From Litoribacter populi (GTDB lineage: Bacteria > Bacteroidota > Bacteroidia > Cytophagales > Cyclobacteriaceae): 64,000 nucleotides of DNA. The notes under the pieces are model-generated. The model ran no database searches, was not told the origin of the DNA, and saw only the letters and a program-made list of their open reading frames with translations. Made by a program: the position numbers and the translations under genes. How positions within the stretch are numbered: position 1 is the stretch's first letter; each line of letters begins with the position of its first letter. The stretch lies in contig NZ_VMKN01000001.1 of the NCBI RefSeq assembly GCF_007483685.1, positions 2,096,393-2,160,392 of the forward strand, read 5' to 3'. This document shows, in pieces, positions 7,918-16,922 of this stretch.

Positions 7918-8964
7918 TTAGACATCTAATGTCGCTAAATAAGAATTAGGTAACTTACCATCATAGTATTTTTGATATTCAATCTTTTTTTCGATAGCAT
8001 TTATTATCGCTGCTGAAAACTTTTCTTTCTCTAGCTTTTCAATACTCACAATTCCTCCTGGGCTATCTAGATTTAGTTCCATAATCTTATCACCCACTAT
8101 ATCAATTCCGGCCATAAACATGCCGTCTCTTTTTAGTTTAGGTCCTACAATATTGCAAAGCCTTTTTATATTATCCGTTATTTGTGCCTTTTGGGGGACT
8201 CCACCTGCGTGGATGTTGCTTCTGATATCATCGGCTTTGTTGACCCGATGCATAGCGGCGGTTTTACCTTTAACTTCAAGGATCTTTCCGTTGAGCATAA
8301 TTACTCTTACATCCCCATCTTTAGCCGCCGGTAGGTATTCTTGAGCAATCACATAGCCATATCGATTAATTGATTCCACAATCTGATTTAAATTGGTGGA
8401 ATTGTCCATGAGGAATACATCCTTGCCCCCAGAACCCTGTAATGGTTTTAAAATAATTTTTTCTCCCTGTTCTTTATAAAACTCTTTAATATCATCTGCA
8501 TTTCTTGATATCAAGGTTTTTGGACGAACTTCTTCAGGGAAATGTTGAAAGTACATTTTATTAAATGCAGTCATAAGATTATAGGGGTCATTAAGCACGA
8601 GAACACCTTTTTCCAAAGCGATTTGTCCAAAAATCATCCCTGCAGTTTGTGCCCAGGCTCTATCACCTCCATCTTCACAGGGATTGTTTCTCAAAAATAT
8701 CACATCAAGTTCTTCAGAAGATACGTGCACTCTTTCCTTGGCATTGGCTTGAATAGCTTTAAGGAAATTTTCCATGCTTCTATTTTTGCCATTTTGGACT
8801 TTTACTGCAAATGCACCCATATGACCATTGGCCATATAGTTTAAGTCCCCGACACCCATTAGGTATACTTCATGTCCTTTGTGAACGGCTGTTGACAACA
8901 AAAGCGTTGTGTCGTACCATGCCTCCTCAGTGGCTACGTCATTTACTACTACTCCAATTTTCAT
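7918..8964 (-). CDS. ATP-grasp ligase, glutathione-synthetase-like
   Basis: 348 residues. An N-terminal pre-ATP-grasp domain is followed by ATP-grasp features: 'EKIILKPLQGSGGKDVF' (ATP-binding Lys and Gly-rich loop), 'VIAQEYLPAAKDGDVRVIML' and the metal-binding end 'GIDIVGDKIMELNLDSPGG'. These match the glutathione synthetase/RimK group, which joins a carboxylate to an amine using ATP. No gamma-glutamylcysteine synthetase gene is near, so glutathione is not assured as the product. The gene lies 25 bases downstream of the DUF1704 gene on the same strand, so they form an operon. Confidence 0.82.
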   Translation of the reverse strand: MKIGVVVNDVATEEAWYDTTLLLSTAVHKGHEVYLMGVGDLNYMANGHMGAFAVKVQNGKNRSMENFLKAIQANAKERVHVSSEELDVIFLRNNPCEDGGDRAWAQTAGMIFGQIALEKGVLVLNDPYNLMTAFNKMYFQHFPEEVRPKTLISRNADDIKEFYKEQGEKIILKPLQGSGGKDVFLMDNSTNLNQIVESINRYGYVIAQEYLPAAKDGDVRVIMLNGKILEVKGKTAAMHRVNKADDIRSNIHAGGVPQKAQITDNIKRLCNIVGPKLKRDGMFMAGIDIVGDKIMELNLDSPGGIVSIEKLEKEKFSAAIINAIEKKIEYQKYYDGKLPNSYLATLDV

Positions 8965-8989
8965 GTTTGTGGTATAAAGTGGTTGTTTT

Positions 8990-10822
8990 TCATTTAATCA
9001 TATCAATCAGGGACAGCCCATCCTTGATTTTTTCCAAGCGTTCCAAGGAATTTTCATTTAGGAAAAACCTAGGAGTCATGGGTGCAGGTTTTAAGATCTT
9101 TCTCATCCTGAGTTCTTCTATCAACGGAATGTGCTTAAGGGCAATTTTGCCAATAAAGAGTGGTTCCAATTCACCGCCATCTTTGAGATAATCTATTAAC
9201 TTAATTAGCCCTCTGAGGTAAATGATATCCTTTGTACATCCACCCCCCTGGTGGATTCTGGCAGTGACTTGAAAAGCAGATTCTTTATCTAAATTGTACT
9301 GTTGAGTAAGCTCCATAAAAGTTTCCTCAAAGGTGGACCCTTCTGTGAGGCAATGGCCAGCAACTACTCTGGCGGCTAATAAACGTAATCTGTCACCAGT
9401 AAGTCCACCTACCAGATATTCGGCAAGTACGGCTATCCCTTCTTGTAATTCTTCATAGCCAGCAAATCCGATGCTCAATTGTTTAAAAGGCTGAGCCATG
9501 CCATTATAAAATGTTAATACGTGTGTGCCAATCTCGTGGTGGACCAATGCTTCAACCCTTTCTTCAGGCACCTTAAAACTTTTTCCTATATAGAGCTGTC
9601 CTTTAGAAACCAACATTCCGACGATGTCATTCTTCACCTCAACTTTTGCATCAAGCCTTGGGTAATGCTTTTGGTAAAACTTTACCTCTTCTCGGCATCT
9701 ATCAGCAAGTTCATCAGCTTCTACCCAGCGAGAATTGCTAAAATCCTCTGGTGGAATTTCCTTCAACAGGTATCGTGCGGTTTCATATAAATCCTTATCT
9801 ACAGAACTATATAATCTGATACTGCTGAACATAAAGTTGGAAGTTCCCCTCTCTTTCAACATGGTTATCTGCTTTTCTAATTCTTCCCTTTTATCAGAAA
9901 ATAAAATGGCCAAAGTAGGATCTTCTATACTTCGGATGTTGATTTTGAATAACTCCTCCTTCAATTGATCAGGGTCTATGGGCAATAGTCGATATAGAAA
10001 TTTGGGATTTGTTCGATAACTTTTCTCAATGAATTCAGCCTTGGCGTCCATGGTGTTTATAGGGGATATGAGAAGCAGAAACTGAAAGTTTTCTTGGATT
10101 TTATACAGCTGCTTATCAACATCCCATACTGAAGGACCAATTACCGTGCTACCTAAAACCTGATAATTTCGGATGTCAAAAGTGGTCTGCACACGAATGA
10201 ATTCGTAGATGGACTTTCTTAAAATTTTTGAAAATTGGGTTTTGAAATCCCTGAATACCATATAATAGAATTCGTCCTTTTCCTCGTCTTCGAAAAAAGG
10301 CGGGATTTCTAAACCAACCAAATACGCGCCTGCTTCCTGACATTGGTCTAATGTCAAGAGGGGAGGTAGATCTTCAGGATGTCTATTTGGAGTGTATTCA
10401 ATCTCAGCCTTTAGGTCATGCTGATGTGAGCAGAAGTCGACCAAGCCCTCATAGAGTGAATCCACTGTGGCAGGTGCTTTTTCTTTTGAAGTTTTAATTT
10501 TAAATGTATTGCATTCTGCATCACCGATCCATATTTCAATAATCATCACTGCCCGATATTCTTCTGAAAGGGTTTTGGAAATTAATTTGATTATTTCAGC
10601 CATTTTGTCGTTGGAGTCCTTTTCAGTATTGGTGACGAGATAAGAGGATTCTCCAAGTACCAAACGCAGTATTTTTTTATTGTCGGGATCAGGGTTTCTA
10701 TAGATCAAAAGGAAGGGAAGTCGCCGTTCAATTTTTACTTTCCCGTGAGGTTCTAGGTTTAAATTGAGAGACTTTCCTGTTTTTAAAGCCTTTTGAATTG
10801 ATTCTCTGGTTTTTTCAGTCAT
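8990..10822 (-). CDS. DUF1704 / QEGLA-motif zinc peptidase, MATCAP-like
   Basis: 610 residues. The metallopeptidase core has HEIGTH at about 427-433 and a downstream 'LQEGIAVLAEY' helix near 460 that supplies the Glu ligand; here the family QEGLA motif reads QEGIA. The C-terminal 'RIHQGGGCTKDIIYLRG' is also typical. Bacterial members were named flavohaemoglobin expression-modulating proteins. The same fold includes eukaryotic MATCAP, which removes the C-terminal tyrosine of tubulin. The large N-terminal part (1-360) is alpha/beta and of unknown role. With the ATP-grasp gene it may remove a residue that the ligase adds. No signal peptide; cytoplasmic. Confidence 0.82.
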   Translation of the reverse strand: MTEKTRESIQKALKTGKSLNLNLEPHGKVKIERRLPFLLIYRNPDPDNKKILRLVLGESSYLVTNTEKDSNDKMAEIIKLISKTLSEEYRAVMIIEIWIGDAECNTFKIKTSKEKAPATVDSLYEGLVDFCSHQHDLKAEIEYTPNRHPEDLPPLLTLDQCQEAGAYLVGLEIPPFFEDEEKDEFYYMVFRDFKTQFSKILRKSIYEFIRVQTTFDIRNYQVLGSTVIGPSVWDVDKQLYKIQENFQFLLLISPINTMDAKAEFIEKSYRTNPKFLYRLLPIDPDQLKEELFKINIRSIEDPTLAILFSDKREELEKQITMLKERGTSNFMFSSIRLYSSVDKDLYETARYLLKEIPPEDFSNSRWVEADELADRCREEVKFYQKHYPRLDAKVEVKNDIVGMLVSKGQLYIGKSFKVPEERVEALVHHEIGTHVLTFYNGMAQPFKQLSIGFAGYEELQEGIAVLAEYLVGGLTGDRLRLLAARVVAGHCLTEGSTFEETFMELTQQYNLDKESAFQVTARIHQGGGCTKDIIYLRGLIKLIDYLKDGGELEPLFIGKIALKHIPLIEELRMRKILKPAPMTPRFFLNENSLERLEKIKDGLSLIDMIK

Positions 10823-10918
10823 AATTATTGGCCATTTGATTAGTAGGAACCAGTTGGCATGAGGCTTTACCTGTTATTGTGGTTATTTGGCAACACTGTG
10901 GCGTATAGTGCCACGGAT

Positions 10919-11155
10919 TTAACCCTCTCTGTCTTTTTTCTTTTTAGAAGCTCTATATACAAAGAAGAAGATGATGACAATAATCGGTAGTACTATATAA
11001 AGGATAATATCAAATGTTGAGTTGACCTCCATTGGTCCGGTATCGGTAGGTAAATCCCGAGGTACTTGAGCAGAAGCAGCAAATGAATAAAGAATTGCCG
11101 CCATGAGTAAAAGTTGTTTTTTAATGTTGGGGATCAGGGATAAGTTGATTTTCAT
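10919..11155 (-). CDS. Small membrane protein with signal peptide and one C-terminal TM helix
   Basis: 78 residues from the ATG at 11155. A signal peptide ends at about 'SFAASAQ'; a short Pro/Asp/Thr-rich segment follows, then a strong hydrophobic helix ('IILYIVLPIIVIIFFFVY') and a basic tail (RASKKKKDREG). Upstream in-frame ATGs would give an unlikely 38-residue extra hydrophobic leader. Similar tiny proteins are common in Bacteroidota, some carrying a misleading enzyme name in databases. Function unknown. Confidence 0.65.
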   Translation of the reverse strand: MKINLSLIPNIKKQLLLMAAILYSFAASAQVPRDLPTDTGPMEVNSTFDIILYIVLPIIVIIFFFVYRASKKKKDREG

Positions 11156-11403
11156 TAGAATAGTTTTTTTAAATGTTAAAGTGAATAAAACAATTAAAAC
11201 AGGTGATAAATGATAGGTGAATATAAAAGTACATAATATTACAAAATAATAATGTATTACATACATCAAATGTTTAAATCAATTTGAAAAATTATCTTTT
11301 AACTCAGAAAATTTATAAATTAGAACTTATGGCATAGGATTTGGATGTTGTGTACCCTGAAGATCAGTTATTGATCTATTTGAAAAACTAACCACTTAAT
11401 GCC

Positions 11404-11826
11404 ATGAAAAAGTTATTGTATTTAGCAGGAATTCCAATAGCCCTTATGATGGGGGCTTGCGACAATTCTCCCAACACTGGGGAAAGAACCAACGATGCTG
11501 ATGGCAGAGCTGTTCTAGAGGATACCTCCAGAAGAACGGATGTAGACCATAATAGAACAGATCTGGATCGCGATGCCAATAGAGGCGGGGAAACTACTCC
11601 AGGTACCCAGAGAGAAATGGATCGCCAAGATGTTGATAGGACTAATGTGCCACAAAATATTCAAAGTCGAATTGATAATGATGCGAACCTTCAGAATAGG
11701 GAGATGACTAGATCTCAAAGGTATACAAGAGATGGTATCACGTATTATGAAATGACATTTAGGGATCAAGGCGGACAAGAAAGTGTTGTGACCTATGATC
11801 AGGACGGTAATAGAACTGATCAATAA
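11404..11826 (+). CDS. Small lipoprotein with PepSY-like C-terminal repeat unit
   Basis: 140 residues. A lipoprotein signal with Cys at about 19 ('LMMGACDN') is followed by an Asp/Arg/Asn/Thr-rich spacer (20-85) and a compact C-terminal domain with 'IQSRIDNDANL', 'DGITYYEMTF' and 'YDQDGNRTDQ'. The same pattern appears in the next gene, so the two are paralogues. The domain looks like the PepSY-like/BLIP-like small periplasmic fold. The role is unknown; position beside YflT-like and YtxH genes suggests an envelope stress setting. Confidence 0.7.
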   Translation: MKKLLYLAGIPIALMMGACDNSPNTGERTNDADGRAVLEDTSRRTDVDHNRTDLDRDANRGGETTPGTQREMDRQDVDRTNVPQNIQSRIDNDANLQNREMTRSQRYTRDGITYYEMTFRDQGGQESVVTYDQDGNRTDQ

Positions 11827-11883
11827 GAAAAGCAAATTGCTTATTTTCAATTTATTAATTAATAACCATAACCACAATTTATC

Positions 11884-12192
11884 ATGAAAAAGCTAATGTT
11901 AATCTGCGCTTTGGGAGCGTTTGGCTTTACCGCTGTAAATGCTGCACCAGTTTCAGTTTTGAACACTACCGAAATCTATCAGGAAACTACTAGAGTAGCT
12001 CCGGAAAACCTTCCGCAACAAGTTAAAGATGCTATTGATAGAGACACTGAAGATAAGGATGCAAGAATTGTTTCTGCAAATCAAAGAACCAAAGATGGTC
12101 AAATGATGTATGAAGTTACCTTCCAAAAAGAAGATAAAACTTGGACCAAAAAATATGATGCACAAGGAAACAAGGTAGATGACGATAAGTAA
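11884..12192 (+). CDS. Small secreted PepSY-like protein, paralogue of the preceding gene
   Basis: 102 residues with a signal peptide ending near 'GFTAVNAAP'. The mature part is one small domain: 'VKDAIDRDTEDKDARIV', 'KDGQMMYEVTF', 'KKYDAQGNKVDDD'. It aligns with the C-terminal 55 residues of the upstream lipoprotein. The intergenic gap is 57 bases and a terminator follows, so the pair is likely one operon, one product on a membrane anchor and one soluble in the periplasm. Confidence 0.7.
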   Translation: MKKLMLICALGAFGFTAVNAAPVSVLNTTEIYQETTRVAPENLPQQVKDAIDRDTEDKDARIVSANQRTKDGQMMYEVTFQKEDKTWTKKYDAQGNKVDDDK

Positions 12193-12219
12193 TCTATTTA
12201 TTTCTTACAATAACGAAAG

Positions 12220-12249
12220 TGCCAGACTTATGTCTGGCATTTTTTTTCT
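12220..12249 (+). terminator. Rho-independent terminator after the PepSY-like pair
   Basis: Perfect stem TGCCAGAC / GTCTGGCA with loop TTAT, followed by nine T. Confidence 0.85.
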
Positions 12250-12271
12250 TTAGATTTAAATTCAAAAGAAA

Positions 12272-12835
12272 ATGAAAGAGGACCATGAAAAAAAGGTTTC
12301 TGAAAAGGAATCTGATAGAAAAGATTTGCTTGTCGGAATGTTCAAGAATAGAGATGATGCCGAATTAGCTTTTGACGATTTGAATCAACTAGGGTACACC
12401 AATGAGGAGATCAACCTCTTGATGTCTGAAGAGACGAGAACAAGATATTATAATAATAAAGAAAAAGAGAAATATGACACCGAATTGGGGAATAAAGCCG
12501 CAGAAGGAGCAGGCACTGGCTCCCTTGTGGGTGGGGCTTTGGGCGCTATTGCAGGTGCGGTGGCTGCCATAGGAACCACCTTGTTGATACCAGGTCTTGG
12601 AGTAGTTATTGCCGGACCGATTGTCGCTGGATTGGCTGGTGCCGGTGCAGGAAGTTTAGCAGGTGGGTTAATTGGGGCACTGGTCGGTCTTGGCATTCCT
12701 GAAGACAAAGCACATCTTTATGAGAAAGGAATCAAAGAGGGAAATATTGTTATTGGGGTGTATCCCCGGAATGACGAGGAGAGAAAAATAATTAGTAACA
12801 AGTGGAGAAACCGCAATGTATTGAACATTCATTAA
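12272..12835 (+). CDS. General stress protein 17M-like with glycine-zipper membrane domain
   Basis: 187 residues. An acidic N-terminal segment leads into a YflT/17M-like fold: 'LLVGMFKNRDDAELAFDDL' at about 24-42, with the closing strand 'GNIVIGVYPRNDEE' near the end. Inserted between them is a long Gly/Ala zipper (about 75-150, e.g. 'GSLVGGALGAIAGAVAAIGT') able to insert in or associate with membrane. Such proteins are induced by salt, heat or desiccation in many bacteria. It is a single gene upstream of YtxH, which fits a stress cluster. Confidence 0.8.
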   Translation: MKEDHEKKVSEKESDRKDLLVGMFKNRDDAELAFDDLNQLGYTNEEINLLMSEETRTRYYNNKEKEKYDTELGNKAAEGAGTGSLVGGALGAIAGAVAAIGTTLLIPGLGVVIAGPIVAGLAGAGAGSLAGGLIGALVGLGIPEDKAHLYEKGIKEGNIVIGVYPRNDEERKIISNKWRNRNVLNIH

Positions 12836-12965
12836 ACAATTTTCCATTTAAATGATTTAATAATCAGTGGTATAATAATTGCGACTTTTTCAAGTGGGTT
12901 ATTTATCATGAGAATTATTAAAAGTATAATCTCTTTTATCTATTACTTTAACCAATAAATAAACT

Positions 12966-13286
12966 ATGAGCGCAGGAAAAGTATTGTTAGGAATAGCCGC
13001 TGGAGTGGCGGTAGGTATACAAATCGGTATTCTGATCGCCCCGGAAGAAGGCAAGAAGACACGCAAAAAACTGTCCAAAAAAGGAGAGGATTACTTGGAT
13101 GATTTGGGATCACGATTCAATCATCTGATAGATGACATCAACAGTCAAGTATCTAAAGTTAATAAAGATATAAAAGAACTTGCTGATAAAGGTAAATCCC
13201 TATCAGAAGATCTTGCCAAAGAGGCTAAAAAAAAGGGGGATGACTTAAATAGTGACGCCAAGTCAGCTTTGAAAAAATCAGTATAA
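12966..13286 (+). CDS. YtxH domain-containing protein
   Basis: 106 residues: an N-terminal hydrophobic helix (about 5-27, 'VLLGIAAGVAVGIQIGILIA') directly followed by the YtxH signature 'APEEGKKTRKKLSKKGED' and then a Lys/Asp-rich amphipathic helical tail with coiled-coil character. YtxH proteins are small membrane-anchored general-stress proteins of unknown biochemical role. A strong terminator follows. Confidence 0.85.
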   Translation: MSAGKVLLGIAAGVAVGIQIGILIAPEEGKKTRKKLSKKGEDYLDDLGSRFNHLIDDINSQVSKVNKDIKELADKGKSLSEDLAKEAKKKGDDLNSDAKSALKKSV

Positions 13287-13290
13287 ATTG

Positions 13291-13313
13291 AAAGGGGCTT
13301 TTGCCCCTTTTTT
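13291..13313. terminator. Bidirectional terminator (YtxH gene / amidohydrolase)
   Basis: Perfect stem AAAGGGGC / GCCCCTTT, loop TTTT, with T run on the plus strand. It also lies right at the 3' end of the minus-strand amidohydrolase. Confidence 0.85.
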
Positions 13314-14652
13314 ATTTATTTTTGTCCTCTATTCGCTTTAATTCAGTTTTTATTTTTGCTGAATCAAAATACTGTCCGTTTAGAAATATTCCATCTAGTT
13401 CTTTCAAAACGCTAAGATTATCTAATGGATTGTCACTCACCATTAGAAAGTCAGCAGCCATACCCTCTTTGATCTCACCAAATGTTTCAACATTAAAGTA
13501 AGTAGCCACATTCTTCGAACCGCTTTTTAAGATATCAATAGGCTTCATTCCTGCCTTTTGCATGGATGCTAATTCGTGGTGGGTTGAAAATCCTGGCACA
13601 TTGAAAACTTGAGGGGAATCAGAACTCAAAAGAATCAAAACATCTGCATCATATAAAGCCATAAGAATTTTTTCTCGAAGTTCGAGATATGGCTTTACTA
13701 TGCTTTCATCTAAAACTCCATCAGCTTCAAGTTTCAGTTTCTGCTCTTCCCATTTCTCAATCTGATCCTTAGGAAGGTATTTCATTTCAGGTCTATCTTT
13801 TAATTCGGTTGCTGGAATATATCCGAAAAAATGCTCAAATAATGTCATGGTTGGAGCCACAGCCACCTCGTGATTCTTAGTAAGGCTAACTAGTTCCTGG
13901 AGTTTGTTCAAGTCAGCTTCTGGAGTCAATTTCATGGAGAAAGGCCCTGCTTTATCAGAATCTTTAAAATCTTCATTTGGTAGCATGGCTTCCAAATAAC
14001 CATCCATATGCTCTATTGAGCGGTAACCGTGAAGAATTGAATTCTCCAGACCAACATCCAAAGAAACATGCCCACCCATTTTTATATCTCGTTCTTTGGC
14101 CGTTTCGGCAATTGCAAGAAACTTGTCCATATTTAGTCCGGGATGGAGCTTCAGATGATCATAGCCTGCCTCGGCTTGCTCTTCTACAAGTTGCTTGGCA
14201 TGTTCGGAGGATTTGACACTATTTCCATTCAGAGAGGGCCCGGCTGCAAAAATCTTGGGTCCAATTATGCTTCCTTTTTTTATTTTTTCTCTAAGTTCTA
14301 AATGGCTGGGATGGCCGATCATACCCCTGACAGTGGTCACTCCATTGGCCAAGTAAAGCCACATGATGTCTTCTAAATAAGTGAAATCCCCATTAGTAGC
14401 AATTGGTATGTGTGAATGCATTTCAGCCAGTCCTGGTAGGATATATTTCCCGCCACCTTCAAATACCGAATCGGCCGCAACCTCGAGGTTAGAACCTATA
14501 GATTGTATGATTCCATCTTTTACAAAAATGGTTTGATTTTCTAGAACATGATTTTCAATATCAAAAGTTATAATATTTACATCTTTTATTAAATAAGTTT
14601 GTGCGCTGAGGGTATTGGTCAGCATAAATAAAACAACCACTAAAAGTCTCAT
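13312..14652 (-). CDS. Secreted amidohydrolase family protein
   Basis: 446 residues with a signal peptide ending near 'NTLSAQ'. The metal-dependent amidohydrolase barrel is complete: HSH at 79-81, a Lys-containing 'YDHLKLHPG' near 165, 'GGHVS' and 'HGYRSIEH' as further His ligands, and Asp in 'LLSSDSPQ' near 352. The C-terminal 'GEIKEGMAADFLMVSDNPLD' is the usual small beta domain. These features fit the imidazolonepropionase-like secreted hydrolases. The substrate (cyclic amide or dipeptide) cannot be told. It is a single gene with no operon partner. Confidence 0.85.
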   Translation of the reverse strand: MRLLVVVLFMLTNTLSAQTYLIKDVNIITFDIENHVLENQTIFVKDGIIQSIGSNLEVAADSVFEGGGKYILPGLAEMHSHIPIATNGDFTYLEDIMWLYLANGVTTVRGMIGHPSHLELREKIKKGSIIGPKIFAAGPSLNGNSVKSSEHAKQLVEEQAEAGYDHLKLHPGLNMDKFLAIAETAKERDIKMGGHVSLDVGLENSILHGYRSIEHMDGYLEAMLPNEDFKDSDKAGPFSMKLTPEADLNKLQELVSLTKNHEVAVAPTMTLFEHFFGYIPATELKDRPEMKYLPKDQIEKWEEQKLKLEADGVLDESIVKPYLELREKILMALYDADVLILLSSDSPQVFNVPGFSTHHELASMQKAGMKPIDILKSGSKNVATYFNVETFGEIKEGMAADFLMVSDNPLDNLSVLKELDGIFLNGQYFDSAKIKTELKRIEDKNK

Positions 14653-14780
14653 GATGAATAGGATAGGTGTAAAGCTAATTTACGGAAAAATTACATGGGA
14701 AAAAAGAGCGAAATTTTGGGGATTTAAAAGGGATATAAATTTTTTGAAATGAATCATTTTTCTTAAAATTGCTATTCAAT

Positions 14781-14854
<74 letters not shown>

Positions 14855-14860
14855 CATTAA

Positions 14861-14888
14861 AAAGAGCTGGTATATTCCAGCTCTTTTC
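14861..14888 (+). terminator. Terminator after tRNA-Pro
   Basis: Stem AAAGAGCTGG / CCAGCTCTTT with loop TATATT, followed by T. It starts six bases after the tRNA and could also stop the minus-strand cutC transcript. Confidence 0.8.
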
Positions 14889-14891
14889 TAT

Positions 14892-15629
14892 TTAAACTCG
14901 ATTAAATGCGGTTTTAAATTGTTTGATTATTTCCGGGTCAATATCCACTTGAGTTTTAGGATTAGCGGAAATCTGGAGGCTCTCATTTCTATAAACCTCT
15001 GTAGTGGTTATGATTTTCTTGCAACTTGCATGTATTTCCTGTAAAGGAACTTTTTGAAATAAACTGTGCACATGCTCTGGTTTACTTCCACCGCCAGGCA
15101 TTATAATAATACGATCCTGCGCCTTTTCAATCAATTGAAGTAAATTTGCCATTCCCTCAGAAACAGTGTTGTGTCCTCCTGAGGTCAGTATTCTATGGAA
15201 ACCCAAAGAAATAATGTCTTCCAAGGATTTTTCTAAGTTGGGTGTGTTGTCAAATGCTCGGTGAAAAGTACAAGACTTATCGCCTGCCATATTTAAAAGT
15301 CTGGAACATTTTTCCAAGTCGACTTCTCCATTTGTCTTTTGAACCCCAAAAACAAAACCGTCGGCTCCTTCAGAAAGGAAAATTTTTATATCCCTAACCA
15401 TAACCTCGATTTCTCTGGCAGTATATACAAAATTCCCACCCCGAGGCCGGATCATTACAAATATTGGAATGTCAATCTGGGACTTTAAAGTTTGAAACAT
15501 TCCCAAACTGGGCGTAGTACCTCCTTCTGTGAAATCTGAACATAGTTCTAGCCTGTCCACTCCGAATTCTGCTGCGTGGAAAGCAGCTTCCACAGAGAAA
15601 ACCGGTGCTTCCAATAAAATATTTGCCAT
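14892..15629 (-). CDS. cutC: Copper homeostasis protein CutC
   Basis: 245 residues, full family length. The TIM-barrel hallmarks are 'GVDRLELCSDFTEGGTTPS' near the N-terminus, 'IFVMIRPRGGNFVY', 'GADGFVFGVQ', 'TFHRAFD' and 'RILTSGG'. CutC is linked to copper tolerance, though its biochemical role is still debated. The ATG overlaps the TAA of the upstream asparaginase gene by one base (TAATG), so the two are translationally coupled. Confidence 0.93.
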   Translation of the reverse strand: MANILLEAPVFSVEAAFHAAEFGVDRLELCSDFTEGGTTPSLGMFQTLKSQIDIPIFVMIRPRGGNFVYTAREIEVMVRDIKIFLSEGADGFVFGVQKTNGEVDLEKCSRLLNMAGDKSCTFHRAFDNTPNLEKSLEDIISLGFHRILTSGGHNTVSEGMANLLQLIEKAQDRIIIMPGGGSKPEHVHSLFQKVPLQEIHASCKKIITTTEVYRNESLQISANPKTQVDIDPEIIKQFKTAFNRV

Positions 15630-16606
15630 TAAAATTTACTTTTTGAGTCTATTAAAAAATTCCCTTTCTTGTCATGCTTTGCATAATTAAATCCAGGATG
15701 CACTGAATAGGCTCCAACCTCTCCCTCTTTATTAATAGCCAAAAAGCCTGCTTGAATATTATTAATGTCTTTATTTTTTGCGATTAATCTCTTTACAGCC
15801 TCCTCACAAGCTTTTTGTGGTTCCCAGCCTTGACGCATCAGTTCTACAATCAAAAAGCTTCCGCATATTCTGATTATCGATTCACCCAATCCAGTAGCTG
15901 TTGCAGCACCAACTTCATCATCAATGAAAAGACCGGCACCAATGATCGGGCTGTCACCCACTCGGCCGTGCATTTTGAAAGCAAGTCCACTAGTAGTACA
16001 AGAACCTGCCAAATTTCCATTTTTGTCCAGACCTACCATTCCAATTGTGTCATGGTTTTCTATGTTGATAATTGGTTTATATTCAGATTCTAGCTTCCAT
16101 TCTTTATAAGCCTTTTCCGCCTCGGGACTTAACCTCTCAGGCAAAATTTCCAAGCCTTGTTCGATTGCAAATTGTCGCGCTCCTTCCCCAGAAAGCATTA
16201 CATGAGGGGTTTCCTCCATAATTTTCCTAGCCAATGTTATGGGATGTTTTACTTGGCGAACAAAAGACACTGTGCCACACGCACCATTTCCCTTCATGAT
16301 GGCTGCATCAAGCGTGACAATACCTTCTCTGTCAGGCAAGCCTTGTAACCCTACAGTAAGATTACTTAAATCTGATTCGGTAACCATTACGCCTTGTTCG
16401 ACGGCATCTACAATGCTTCCAGTTTTTCCCAACACCTCCCAGGCTTTTTCATTGGCAGGAATTCCATGGTTCCAGGTAGATAAGAGAAGCGGCCCCTGAC
16501 TCGAATAAGGGTTTACAAAGTTTATATTATCAGCATAAAGGCTTAAAGGAAGTAGTGCCCCTGAGGATAAGAGTGAGGTTTTTAAGAATTTTCGTCTACT
16601 GGACAT
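15629..16606 (-). CDS. N(4)-(beta-N-acetylglucosaminyl)-L-asparaginase / isoaspartyl peptidase family, Tat-type signal
   Basis: 325 residues. The N-terminus 'MSSRRKFLKTSLLSSGA' has twin Arg and a hydrophobic stretch, so it is probably exported by Tat. The Ntn-hydrolase nucleophile is Thr187 in 'NHDTIGMV', which autocleavage would place at the N-terminus of the beta chain. 'GRVGDSPIIGAGLF' and 'ATATGLGE' form the substrate pocket. The family removes Asn from GlcNAc-Asn in glycoproteins or hydrolyses isoaspartyl peptides; the HDT form resembles glycosylasparaginase. Co-operonic with cutC by overlap. Confidence 0.88.
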   Translation of the reverse strand: MSSRRKFLKTSLLSSGALLPLSLYADNINFVNPYSSQGPLLLSTWNHGIPANEKAWEVLGKTGSIVDAVEQGVMVTESDLSNLTVGLQGLPDREGIVTLDAAIMKGNGACGTVSFVRQVKHPITLARKIMEETPHVMLSGEGARQFAIEQGLEILPERLSPEAEKAYKEWKLESEYKPIINIENHDTIGMVGLDKNGNLAGSCTTSGLAFKMHGRVGDSPIIGAGLFIDDEVGAATATGLGESIIRICGSFLIVELMRQGWEPQKACEEAVKRLIAKNKDINNIQAGFLAINKEGEVGAYSVHPGFNYAKHDKKGNFLIDSKSKF

Positions 16607-16922
16607 TTTGAAAGAATGAATTAATGCAAAGCTATTATAGCGATTCCGATCTCACTACTCCAGTTAAACTTTATGGATGGTTCAAATTCTATTTAAATAC
16701 CTAATCCCGGAATCTGGTGAAAACAAAGTAATTAATACTGGTAAATAGTTCTAAATATGTTTTGTTAATTCATTAATTAATGCTTTAATTTCAGGTGTAT
16801 AGATGATTTTAAGTACATCATATAAGTGTTTGTGAAAAACATAAAATTATATTCTAATTAAGGAATTACATTTTTTATATGTAAAATCGCAATTTAATGT
16901 ATTTATAATTAAAGTAGTTTAA
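16607..16922. other. AT-rich intergenic region between divergent genes
   Basis: 316 bases, very A/T rich toward the adhesin gene. It must hold promoters for the asparaginase-cutC operon (minus) and the adhesin cluster (plus), but I find no exact TAnnTTTG element or hairpin. Confidence 0.4.

Noticed and set aside
10919-11155. Adenylosuccinate synthetase name sometimes given to tiny proteins of this kind
   Set aside because: 78 residues with a signal peptide and one membrane helix cannot be that enzyme.
11515-11877. 120-residue minus-strand ORF opposite the small lipoprotein gene
   Set aside because: It lies antisense to a gene with a clear lipoprotein signal and paralogue, and its own sequence has no recognisable domain.
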